NCBI RefSeq assembly: GCF_000420945.1
Contig: NZ_ATVX01000005.1
Location: forward strand, 248,001-312,000
From: Butyrivibrio sp. VCB2006
Lineage (GTDB): Bacteria > Bacillota > Clostridia > Lachnospirales > Lachnospiraceae
DNA: 64,000 nucleotides
Reading direction: 5' to 3'
Below the pieces are notes generated by a model. The model was not told the origin of the DNA, did not search any database, and saw nothing but the letters and a program-made list of their open reading frames with translations. Both the position numbers and the translations under genes were made by a program. This document shows, one piece after another, positions 36,340-44,913 of this stretch; positions within the stretch are counted from its first letter, which is position 1, and each line of letters opens with the position of its first letter.

Positions 36340-38091
36340 ATGAATACAATGACAAAGCGAATTATATCCTGCGGAGCATGTATACTATTGGTTTTGTTCT
36401 GCATATGGGGCAGTACTTACGTTGTAGAGAGAGAAGGCAAACAGTTTGATGGATCTGCACAGGGCTTTGGAGGCGAGATAAAAGTATCTGTCTTTGTAGA
36501 GGGCAACACCATAACGGATATCACCTACCAGACAGAAGGAGAGACCCCATCAGTTGGTATAAGTGCTATACGTGCGCTGCGAACCAAGATTCTGAAAACC
36601 CAGAGCACGAAAATTGATGCGGTTTCCGGAGCAACATATACTTCAAAAGGATTCTTGTCAGCTATAGATATGGCCCTTGCACAGGGAGGTATAGTAGCTG
36701 ATGGAAGTGGCGCTGTGGCAGAGGAAGACTATGAAGCTACAGCAGATGTTGTCATTGTGGGTGGTGGCGGTGCCGGAATGACAGCTGCCATTGCTGCAGC
36801 AGAAAATGGCAAGAAAGTAATACTTCTAGAAAAGAATGAAATCCTTGGCGGAAATACCAGTAGAGCGAGCTCTGGAATGAACGCAGCAGAGACGCACTAT
36901 GAGGCCGAACAGGGCGTCGAGGACTCTGTAGATCTTTTTGTGGAAGATACTATGAAGAGCGGAAAAGAGATAAATGATCCGGAGCTTGTAAGAACTTTGG
37001 CGGAGAAATCAGCAGAAGCCATAGACTGGCTAGATAAGGAAAATGTACCTTTGTCAGGACCTCTTGGAACTATGGGCGGTCTTAGTGCAAAGAGAACTCA
37101 TCGCCCTACGGACGAAGAGGGTAACGTAACCTCTGTAGGAAACTTTCTGGTTTCTGCACTTTCCGGAAGAATTGATGAGCTTGGTGTAGAGATTATCTAT
37201 GGCGCCACAGTAAATAAGATCATTATGGACGGTGGTAAGGCTTCAGGAGTGGTTGCTGCAGGTGAATACGGAAATACAATTACCGTTCATGCTAATGCAG
37301 TCATTGTGGCAACAGGCGGATTTGGCGGAAATATGGACAGAATCGTTGCGTTAAGGCCTGATCTTGCTGGATATATATCTACTAATGTTCCGACAGCCAG
37401 CGGCGATGCGATAGATTTTTTGACGGAAGTTGGTGCTGACTTTGTAGATATGGAGCAGATTCAGCTTCATCCTACGGTTATTCCTACAGATGGTGCACTT
37501 GTTGGTGAGGCCTTAAGAGGAGACGGAGCTATCCTTGTTAACAGGGAAGGTGTTCGTTTCACTAATGAAACCGGCACAAGAGATGCTGTATCTGCAGCGG
37601 AAGTTGCCCAGACAGGCGGAAATGTATGGCTTATAGCAAACCAGGATATGTATGATGGTTCCGCTGTTATCAAGAAGCTTGATAAGGGTGGCTATCTCGT
37701 AAAGGGTGATACGTTGGAAGATTTGGCCAAGGCCATGGAATTTAATGACAGTGCTTCAGCCGCATTAAAAGATACAATAGATACCTGGGTAGCATGTGTT
37801 GCAGCTAAAGAAGATCCGGAGTTTGGAAGGGAAATAGGAGATGTTCTGACGGATCTCTCGCAGGGACCTTACTACGCAGTAAATGTAGGCCCCGGAATAC
37901 ACCATTGTATGGGCGGTGTAAAGATAAATACTGATGCACAGGTAATTGATACAGAGGGAAATCCTATCCCGGGGCTATATGCTGCAGGAGAAGTAACAGG
38001 AGGCATCCATGGTGCCAACAGACTTGGAGGAAATGCTGTAGCTGATATCGTTGTATTTGGCAAGATTGCAGGTGAGAATGCTTCCAAGTAA
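36340..38091 (+). CDS. Membrane-anchored flavinylated FAD-dependent reductase (fumarate/urocanate reductase type)
   Basis: A 583-residue protein with an N-terminal membrane segment (about residues 6-28), so it probably faces outside. An FMN-binding domain follows with DAVSGATYTSKG, the motif on which ApbE attaches FMN to Thr. The FAD domain starts at DVVIVGGGGAGMTAA and carries GGNTSRASSGMN, LHPT, GIHHCMGGVKI and HGANRLGGNAVAD, as in flavocytochrome c-type reductases. The likely reaction is reduction of an enoate such as fumarate or urocanate; substrate and electron donor are unknown. Start 36340 has GAGAGGG upstream; the in-frame ATG at 36316 does not. It is monocistronic. Confidence 0.87.
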   Translation: MNTMTKRIISCGACILLVLFCIWGSTYVVEREGKQFDGSAQGFGGEIKVSVFVEGNTITDITYQTEGETPSVGISAIRALRTKILKTQSTKIDAVSGATYTSKGFLSAIDMALAQGGIVADGSGAVAEEDYEATADVVIVGGGGAGMTAAIAAAENGKKVILLEKNEILGGNTSRASSGMNAAETHYEAEQGVEDSVDLFVEDTMKSGKEINDPELVRTLAEKSAEAIDWLDKENVPLSGPLGTMGGLSAKRTHRPTDEEGNVTSVGNFLVSALSGRIDELGVEIIYGATVNKIIMDGGKASGVVAAGEYGNTITVHANAVIVATGGFGGNMDRIVALRPDLAGYISTNVPTASGDAIDFLTEVGADFVDMEQIQLHPTVIPTDGALVGEALRGDGAILVNREGVRFTNETGTRDAVSAAEVAQTGGNVWLIANQDMYDGSAVIKKLDKGGYLVKGDTLEDLAKAMEFNDSASAALKDTIDTWVACVAAKEDPEFGREIGDVLTDLSQGPYYAVNVGPGIHHCMGGVKINTDAQVIDTEGNPIPGLYAAGEVTGGIHGANRLGGNAVADIVVFGKIAGENASK

Positions 38092-38125
38092 GAGATATTC
38101 ATAGGACAAGTAAATTAAGGAATAG

Positions 38126-38170
38126 AGAGTGTTACGAGCCGGGACAGAGTGGCTTGTAACACTCTTTTTT
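38126..38170 (+). terminator. Terminator after the flavin reductase gene
   Basis: AGAGTGTTAC (38126-38135) pairs with GTAACACTCT (38156-38165), with an inner AGCC/GGCT extension and a T run. Confidence 0.9.
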
Positions 38171-38235
38171 GGTGGGAATGTATAAAAATCACAACAAAAG
38201 GTGAATAAATATAATTATTTTATGCATTTTTATAG

Positions 38236-38264
38236 TTGCCTTTGGGACTTTACTGTGCTAAACT
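38236..38264 (+). promoter_or_regulatory. Candidate promoter of the ACT-hom-aspartokinase operon
   Basis: TTGCCT (38236-38241), a 17-base spacer and TAAACT (38259-38264). The start point would coincide with the 5' arm of the leader structure. Confidence 0.5.
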
Positions 38265-38265
38265 C

Positions 38266-38369
38266 TTTGTATCGCAAACACATGTCCGTGTGAGAAGAAC
38301 AAAATATGCTATATACGCACATGTGTCTTTGGTGGAAAGACTATACAATCTTTATGCATGCGATACAAA
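38266..38369 (+). ncRNA. Structured leader RNA before the hom operon, family unknown
   Basis: A perfect 11-bp closing stem (TTTGTATCGCA 38266-38276 with TGCGATACAAA 38359-38369) encloses a second perfect 8-bp pairing (ACACATGT 38278-38285 with ACATGTGT 38319-38326) and a hairpin GTCTTT/AAAGAC (38325-38341), whose first two bases compete with the second stem. I recognise no T-box, SAM or lysine element. The start codon and GGGAG ribosome site lie 17-33 bases downstream, so control of translation is plausible. A role as regulatory RNA is inferred from position and pairing only. Confidence 0.45.
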
Positions 38370-38401
38370 ATAACTGATAATCTATGGGAGAAACCTCTGT
38401 A

Positions 38402-38857
38402 ATGCAACAGGATACAGGTTATTACGTTATAAAAAAGCAGGCGGTTCCGGATGTGCTTCTCAGGGTGGTAGAAGCCAAGAAACTGTTGGAATCCGGCAAG
38501 GTTAAGACTGCAGCAGAAGCAGCAGCCAAGCTTGGAATCAGCCGCAGCTCTTTTTATAAGTATAAAGAAGATATATATGAATTTCATGATAGTCTACAGG
38601 GCACTACACTGACATTGACGTTTCAGATGAATGATGAGGTAGGTCTTTTGTCTTATGTTCTTAACCTCATTGCGGAATTCGGGGCCAATATTCTCACAAT
38701 TCATCAGTCAATTCCGCTCAATGGTGTGGCGTCACTTTCAATTACTATTCAGGTTTTACCAACTACAAGAGACATAATGGAAATGATTTCCAAAATGGAA
38801 AAGGCAGAAGGCGTGCACAAGGTCCATATTACGGGACGAAGCGCAGCATTATCATAA
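38402..38857 (+). CDS. ACT domain protein with N-terminal helix-turn-helix (UPF0735/PheB-like)
   Basis: A 152-residue protein. Residues about 35-60 (KTAAEAAAKLGISRSSFYKYKEDIYEF) form a helix-turn-helix-like segment, and residues about 65-150 are an ACT domain (EVGLLSYVLNLIAEFGANILTIHQSIPLNG). The family is often annotated as PheB or UPF0735. Its place in front of hom and aspartokinase suggests it senses an amino acid of the aspartate family. I prefer ATG 38402 because GGGAGA at 38386-38391 then serves as ribosome site; ATG 38384 is an alternative. Confidence 0.85.
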   Translation: MQQDTGYYVIKKQAVPDVLLRVVEAKKLLESGKVKTAAEAAAKLGISRSSFYKYKEDIYEFHDSLQGTTLTLTFQMNDEVGLLSYVLNLIAEFGANILTIHQSIPLNGVASLSITIQVLPTTRDIMEMISKMEKAEGVHKVHITGRSAALS

Positions 38858-38870
38858 AATGGAGGATGAC

Positions 38871-40079
38871 ATGGCAAAGGTAGCAGTTTTGGGATATGGT
38901 ACAGTAGGAAGCGGAGTGGTAGAAGTACTTGATGTTAATGCCGCAGAGGTGGCAAAGAGCGCAGGGGAAGCGCTTGAACTTAAGTATATTCTTGATCTTC
39001 GTGATTTTCCTGGAGATAAGCATGAAGCACAGGTTGTTCATGATATTGATGTGATTTTAAACGATCCTGAGGTTGAGGTAATATGTGAGACCATGGGAGG
39101 TATTGAGCCTGCTCTTACTTTTGAAAAGAGGGCATTGGAGGCCGGAAAGAGCGTTTGCACTTCCAATAAGGAGCTTGTTGCAGCTCACGGACCTGAGCTC
39201 GTAGAACTTGCCAAAAAGAACAATGTAAGCTATCTGTTTGAGGCGAGTGTCGGAGGCGGAATTCCAGTTCTGAGATCACTTAATGATTCTCTTAAACATG
39301 AGAAAATCGATGCCATTACAGGTATCCTTAACGGAACTACCAATTATATCCTCACCAAGATGGATAAAGAGGGAATGGGCTTTGAAACAGTCCTTAAGAT
39401 GGCTCAGGAGAGGGGCTATGCTGAGAGAAATCCCGAGGCGGATGTTGAAGGATATGATGCATGCCGTAAGATTGCAATCCTTGCCAGCCTTATGAGCGGC
39501 AAGCACGTTCAATATGAAGACATATACACAGAAGGAATTTCAAAGATCAATATTCATGATTTTGAATACGCAAGGGCACTGAATATGTCAATCAAGCTCC
39601 TTGCAATGTGTAAAAGAAATGAGAATGGATTTTTTACTATAGTTGCTCCATTCCTTGTTCCCAATGAGAATCCTCTCGCCAGTGTAAATGGAGTGTTTAA
39701 TGCGATTGATGTACATGGCAACATGCTGGGAGATGTAATGTTCTATGGAAAGGGCGCAGGCAAGAATGCTACAGCCAGTGCAGTTGTTGCAGATGTTGTT
39801 GATATAGTCAAGCACAAAGGAAAACACATCGAAGTCAACATGAAGGCTGAGAAGGCAGTTCTTTCACCCAAGGACAATGCTGTTAGAAACTTCTTCGTAA
39901 GAGTTCCTGAAAACCTGGAAGATCAGGCCAAAGAGATATTCGGAAACAATGTTGAGGAAGTAAAAAGAAACAGTATTCCCGGAGAATTTGCTTTTGTAAC
40001 TGAGCCTATTTCAGAGAAGGATTTTGAAGAGAAGCTTTGGAAGATGGACAGTGTTAAGGGATATATCAGACTTTACTGA
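38871..40079 (+). CDS. hom: Homoserine dehydrogenase
   Basis: A 402-residue enzyme reducing aspartate semialdehyde to homoserine, the branch to threonine and methionine. VAVLGYGTVGSGV is the nucleotide-binding loop, TSNKELVAAHG and SVGGGIPVLRSLNDSL follow, and GILNGTTNYILTKM with NPEADVEGYDACRK is the catalytic signature. Residues about 340-402 form a C-terminal ACT-type regulatory domain. ATG 38871 directly follows GGAGG. It lies between the ACT protein and aspartokinase genes in one operon. Confidence 0.95.
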   Translation: MAKVAVLGYGTVGSGVVEVLDVNAAEVAKSAGEALELKYILDLRDFPGDKHEAQVVHDIDVILNDPEVEVICETMGGIEPALTFEKRALEAGKSVCTSNKELVAAHGPELVELAKKNNVSYLFEASVGGGIPVLRSLNDSLKHEKIDAITGILNGTTNYILTKMDKEGMGFETVLKMAQERGYAERNPEADVEGYDACRKIAILASLMSGKHVQYEDIYTEGISKINIHDFEYARALNMSIKLLAMCKRNENGFFTIVAPFLVPNENPLASVNGVFNAIDVHGNMLGDVMFYGKGAGKNATASAVVADVVDIVKHKGKHIEVNMKAEKAVLSPKDNAVRNFFVRVPENLEDQAKEIFGNNVEEVKRNSIPGEFAFVTEPISEKDFEEKLWKMDSVKGYIRLY

Positions 40080-40121
40080 TAAAAAAATAAAGAATTAAGT
40101 GGAAGAGAGAGTGGCATTATT

Positions 40122-41441
40122 ATGAAAAAGGTAGTTAAATTCGGTGGTAGTTCTCTTGCGAGTGCAGAGCAGTTCAAGAAAGTAGGAGAAATAATCAAGG
40201 CAGATCCTGACAGAGTATATGTTGTTCCTTCTGCTCCCGGAAAGAGAAATTCCAAGGACACTAAGGTGACTGACATGCTGTATAAGACTTATGCTCTTGC
40301 AGAGGCTGATAAGGATTTTAAGAAGCAGCTTTCTGACATCAAGGCCAGATATGATGAGATTATAAAGGGTCTTGGACTTAAGCTTAGCCTTGCTGAAGAG
40401 TTTAAGACTATTGAGAAGAATTTCAAAGCAAAAGCCGGAAAAGACTATGCAGCAAGCCGTGGAGAATATCTTAACGGTATTATCATGGCAGCTTTCCTTG
40501 GATACGAATTTATTGATGCGGCTACAGTTGTTGCATTTGACAAGAACGGCGAATTTGACAGCGAAAAGACTAACAAGCTCATGGCTAAAAAGCTTGAGAA
40601 ATCCCCTAAGGCTGTTATCCCAGGATTCTATGGAGCTTACCCTGACGGAAGTGTTAAGACATTTTCAAGAGGCGGCTCTGACATAACCGGTTCTATCGTA
40701 TCAAGAGCTATCAAGGCAGACGTATATGAGAACTGGACTGATGTTTCAGGATTCCTTGTTGCAGATCCACGAATCATTGAGAAGCCACCGCACATTGAGA
40801 CAATCACATATACAGAGCTTCGAGAGCTTGCATATATGGGTGCCGGCGTTCTTCATGAAGATGCTATTTTCCCTGTAAGAAAAGAGGGTATTCCGATCAA
40901 TATCAGAAATACCAACAAGCCCGAGGATCCCGGAACTTGGATTGTTGAATCCACAGCCAAGAAATCTAAGTATGTCATCACCGGTATAGCCGGCAAAAAG
41001 GGATTCTGCTGTGTCAATGTCCTCAAGGATCAGATGAACTCCGAGATTGGTTTTGTCAGAAGAGTTCTTCAGGCTTTTGAAGACCAGAGTATTTCAATTG
41101 AGCATGTTCCTTCTGGAATAGATACAATGACCGTATTTGTTCAGCAGGATGAATTCATAGAAAAAGAGCAGGCAGTTGTATCAGAAATCCACAGACTGGC
41201 TCATCCTGATATGCTTGAGATCGAATCAGACCTTGCACTTATCGCTGTCGTTGGACGCGGTATGAAGTCTACAAGAGGTACTGCCGGAAGAATCTTCTCA
41301 GCCCTTGCTCATGCAAGTGTCAACGTAAGAATGATTGACCAGGGCTCATCAGAGCTTAATATCATCATCGGCGTTGAGAACCGTGATTTCGAGAAAGCAA
41401 TTCGTGCAATCTACGATATCTTTGTAACGACACAGATTTAA
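40122..41441 (+). CDS. Aspartate kinase
   Basis: A 439-residue kinase phosphorylating aspartate, the entry step for lysine, threonine and methionine. KFGGSSLASAEQF is the N-terminal phosphate-binding motif, SRGGSDITGSIV and ENWTDVSGFLVADPR are catalytic segments, and two ACT domains occupy about residues 285-439. Cotranscription with hom suggests the threonine/methionine-directed isozyme, while the separate dapA-dapB unit carries a lysine riboswitch. It begins 42 bases after hom. Confidence 0.95.
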   Translation: MKKVVKFGGSSLASAEQFKKVGEIIKADPDRVYVVPSAPGKRNSKDTKVTDMLYKTYALAEADKDFKKQLSDIKARYDEIIKGLGLKLSLAEEFKTIEKNFKAKAGKDYAASRGEYLNGIIMAAFLGYEFIDAATVVAFDKNGEFDSEKTNKLMAKKLEKSPKAVIPGFYGAYPDGSVKTFSRGGSDITGSIVSRAIKADVYENWTDVSGFLVADPRIIEKPPHIETITYTELRELAYMGAGVLHEDAIFPVRKEGIPINIRNTNKPEDPGTWIVESTAKKSKYVITGIAGKKGFCCVNVLKDQMNSEIGFVRRVLQAFEDQSISIEHVPSGIDTMTVFVQQDEFIEKEQAVVSEIHRLAHPDMLEIESDLALIAVVGRGMKSTRGTAGRIFSALAHASVNVRMIDQGSSELNIIIGVENRDFEKAIRAIYDIFVTTQI

Positions 41442-41448
41442 GCTGTTT

Positions 41449-41604
41449 AATTCATAGCCTCTTACGATTAGTAGAACATCCCAGGTATCTCAGTCAATGG
41501 GACTTTCGCGGCATATCCTCGCGGGCCGTGCCCGCTGTGGTATTCCGCGATTCCCATGACAGTGATATCTGGGATGTTCTAATAACCGCAAGCGGCTATG
41601 AATT
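41449..41604. repeat. 156-bp long inverted repeat (extended hairpin or MITE-like element)
   Basis: Perfect 11-bp ends (AATTCATAGCC 41449-41459 with GGCTATGAATT 41594-41604) flank a 17-bp stem (41473-41489 with 41564-41580, one G-T pair). Inner stems follow: GTCA/TGAC with TGGGA/TCCCA (41493-41502 with 41552-41560), CGCGG/CCGCG (41507-41511 with 41545-41549) and GCGGG/CCCGC (41521-41525 with 41531-41535). A small hairpin CCGCAAGCGG interrupts the right arm. There is no T run, so it is not a simple terminator. It lies between two converging genes. Other copies cannot be checked here. Confidence 0.7.
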
Positions 41605-41642
41605 TACTTCGTAAAATACATCATTTTGAATATCTCATTTAC

Positions 41643-42446
41643 TTATCCAAGCAGATATTCAATAAACTTAATTCCAAGTTCCGGACGTTTGGTGTTAATG
41701 ATTATTCCAAGTACAGGAGTTGTACCTGTAAGAGTATAAGCTCCGGATTCTGAAAGCTTTTCTGAACCATCAAGTCTGATTCCTACAGGAACAGGGTTAT
41801 CCATTTCAGCTTTATCTGTTGTAGGGAATACAAAGTTCTTGTTGTAGTTATCAGCTATTACAGCGTATTTATTATTTGGATCAAATTCGCCGGTGCTGAC
41901 ATAATCCTGATATTCATCTGAATTAAGGTAATCAAGGTATGACTGATCTACGTAAACCAGGCGGTCTTCATATTTGGAAAGCTGCTCTGCAGACAAGATG
42001 TCTCTTAAGTCACCAAAAATCTGCTGATTGGCATAATACGAAAAGATATCTGAATCTGCTACCATGACATCGAGGTCTCCGCCGGCTACATTTGCCATAA
42101 TTTTCTGGGCAGTAGAAATGGTGGTTTCTGTAATGACTTCCAAATTATAGGTTACGGAAGTGTCTATGAAACAGCTATATTTTTCTGTATCTATTTCTGC
42201 GTAGGGAGTAAAGCCTTCTTCCAATGTATCCTGCGCGCTGGACATTCCGGAGTTGAGCATAAGTGCGTAGAAACCGTAAGGTTTGTTGTTTCGAATGTCG
42301 TGGACAAGCATTGATATAAGGATTATCACAAAAATAGCAACCAGGGTATGAATCTTATAATATTCCCAGAAGTATTCCAGGTGAGCTTTGAAACCTTGTC
42401 CTTTTAATTTCTTTTGCTGTTCTCTTATTTCTTCATGTACTGACAT
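41643..42446 (-). CDS. Membrane-anchored protein of unknown function
   Basis: I do not recognise a named family. The 267-residue protein has a basic amphipathic N-terminus (HEEIREQQKKLKGQGFKAHLEYFWEYYKIH), one membrane segment (about residues 35-52) and a large acidic extracytoplasmic part. VAGGDLDVMVADSDIFSYYA and the closing GIIINTKRPELGIKFIEYLL loosely recall solute-binding-protein folds. Start 42446 follows GGAGG on the minus strand; an upstream in-frame ATG at 42461 overlaps that site. A consensus minus-strand promoter lies about 180 bases upstream, leaving a long 5' leader. Confidence 0.7.
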   Translation of the reverse strand: MSVHEEIREQQKKLKGQGFKAHLEYFWEYYKIHTLVAIFVIILISMLVHDIRNNKPYGFYALMLNSGMSSAQDTLEEGFTPYAEIDTEKYSCFIDTSVTYNLEVITETTISTAQKIMANVAGGDLDVMVADSDIFSYYANQQIFGDLRDILSAEQLSKYEDRLVYVDQSYLDYLNSDEYQDYVSTGEFDPNNKYAVIADNYNKNFVFPTTDKAEMDNPVPVGIRLDGSEKLSESGAYTLTGTTPVLGIIINTKRPELGIKFIEYLLG

Positions 42447-42627
42447 GGCATTATCCTCCAATTGATACCGGGTAAAAATAAAATATGCATTTATTTCTTG
42501 TTTTGCGAAAATGAATCATTGTTTCTCCTGCTATTAATTAACAGAAAAATAATACATTTTTGTCATTAAAACATATATAATGGTAGTAGGCGCTTTTTAT
42601 CCTTTTGCCTAAATCATAATAAAAACA
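42447..42627 (-). other. Long AT-rich 5' leader, no recognisable element
   Basis: About 175 bases lie between the minus-strand promoter and the start codon. I find no strong hairpin, riboswitch consensus or believable small gene in it. Confidence 0.4.
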
Positions 42628-42656
42628 ATAATAGAAATAATGAAGAAAAGTGTCAA
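42628..42656 (-). promoter_or_regulatory. Sigma-A promoter of the unknown membrane-protein gene
   Basis: On the minus strand: TTGACA, a 17-base spacer, then TATTAT. The -35 is a perfect consensus. Confidence 0.75.
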
Positions 42657-42734
42657 TCCATTCTTTATGATAATTATGTGAAAATGCCGAGAAATAGTCG
42701 CAGGACAAAATCTTTGAATTGTTTGTTAAAGCCC

Positions 42735-42763
42735 TTGAAAGATTAGACAAAGTAATATAAGAT
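42735..42763 (+). promoter_or_regulatory. Promoter of the 170-residue membrane-protein gene
   Basis: TTGAAA (42735-42740), a 17-base spacer and TAAGAT (42758-42763), 35 bases before the start codon. Confidence 0.65.
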
Positions 42764-42798
42764 AGTCGATAAAATGATATGGGAGGCTATTATTACAA

Positions 42799-43311
42799 AT
42801 GGTTAGTGATAACAGTTATGTAGAATGTCTTGTCTCTAGTAAGGCGTCTCCGATTCTGGTTGTTCTCAAGGGAGTCGCAATTACACTCGCAGTTATTTCC
42901 TTTTTATCAACATTTTTAATGGGCACAGGTATTGTAGGCATGATTCTTGCAATTGCCTTCGGAGCAGGTTATTACTTTGCTTCTCTTAATGCCAGTATTG
43001 AGTTTGAGTATCAGTACTGTGACAGAGAAATCACTGTTGATAAGGTTCTTAACAAGCAGAGACGTAAGAATATCGGCAAGTATGATGTAGGCAGAATTGA
43101 GGCTATGGCTCCTTCTCGTTCTTATCATCTTGACGAGTACAAGAACAAGACCTACAAGGTGCTGGATTTCTCCGCAAGAGAGAAGAATCCTCAGCCGGAT
43201 CCAACATATACTATTTATTATGATGGTAAAGAGAAGATTATTCTTGAGCCTACGAAAGAGTTTGTGGATGCCGTCAGAAACGTAGCACCAAGAAAAGTAT
43301 TTGTTGACTGA
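42799..43311 (+). CDS. Small membrane protein with a cytosolic PH-like tail (possibly DUF6106)
   Basis: A 170-residue protein with two adjacent hydrophobic segments (about residues 22-60) and a C-terminal soluble part (about 65-170) ending in YYDGKEKIILEPTKEFVDAVR, which looks like a membrane-proximal PH/bPH-type strand pattern. The DUF6106 name is from memory and uncertain. GGGAGG lies 12 bases before ATG 42799. guaB starts about 100 bases downstream without an obvious terminator between, so the two may share a transcript. No function is assigned. Confidence 0.65.
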   Translation: MVSDNSYVECLVSSKASPILVVLKGVAITLAVISFLSTFLMGTGIVGMILAIAFGAGYYFASLNASIEFEYQYCDREITVDKVLNKQRRKNIGKYDVGRIEAMAPSRSYHLDEYKNKTYKVLDFSAREKNPQPDPTYTIYYDGKEKIILEPTKEFVDAVRNVAPRKVFVD

Positions 43312-43411
43312 TTATAACTGAATATTGATTTGCACAGATAGTTAAAGCTTATTAATGTATGGGGATACATTGATACCAAGTAAACATTTTTTATTTTAAG
43401 AATGGGAGTAG

Positions 43412-44872
<1,461 letters not shown>

Positions 44873-44913
44873 TTAAACTTACGATGTAACTACATTTTCC
44901 TTGAGGGGGGACA

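Noticed and set aside
38266..38369. T-box or SAM riboswitch before the hom operon
   Set aside because: No T-box sequence, specifier loop or SAM consensus is visible, and there is no terminator; kept only as an unclassified structured leader.
42538..42750. 70-residue minus-strand frame in the gap before the small membrane protein
   Set aside because: No ribosome site, low-complexity composition, and it crosses two promoters.
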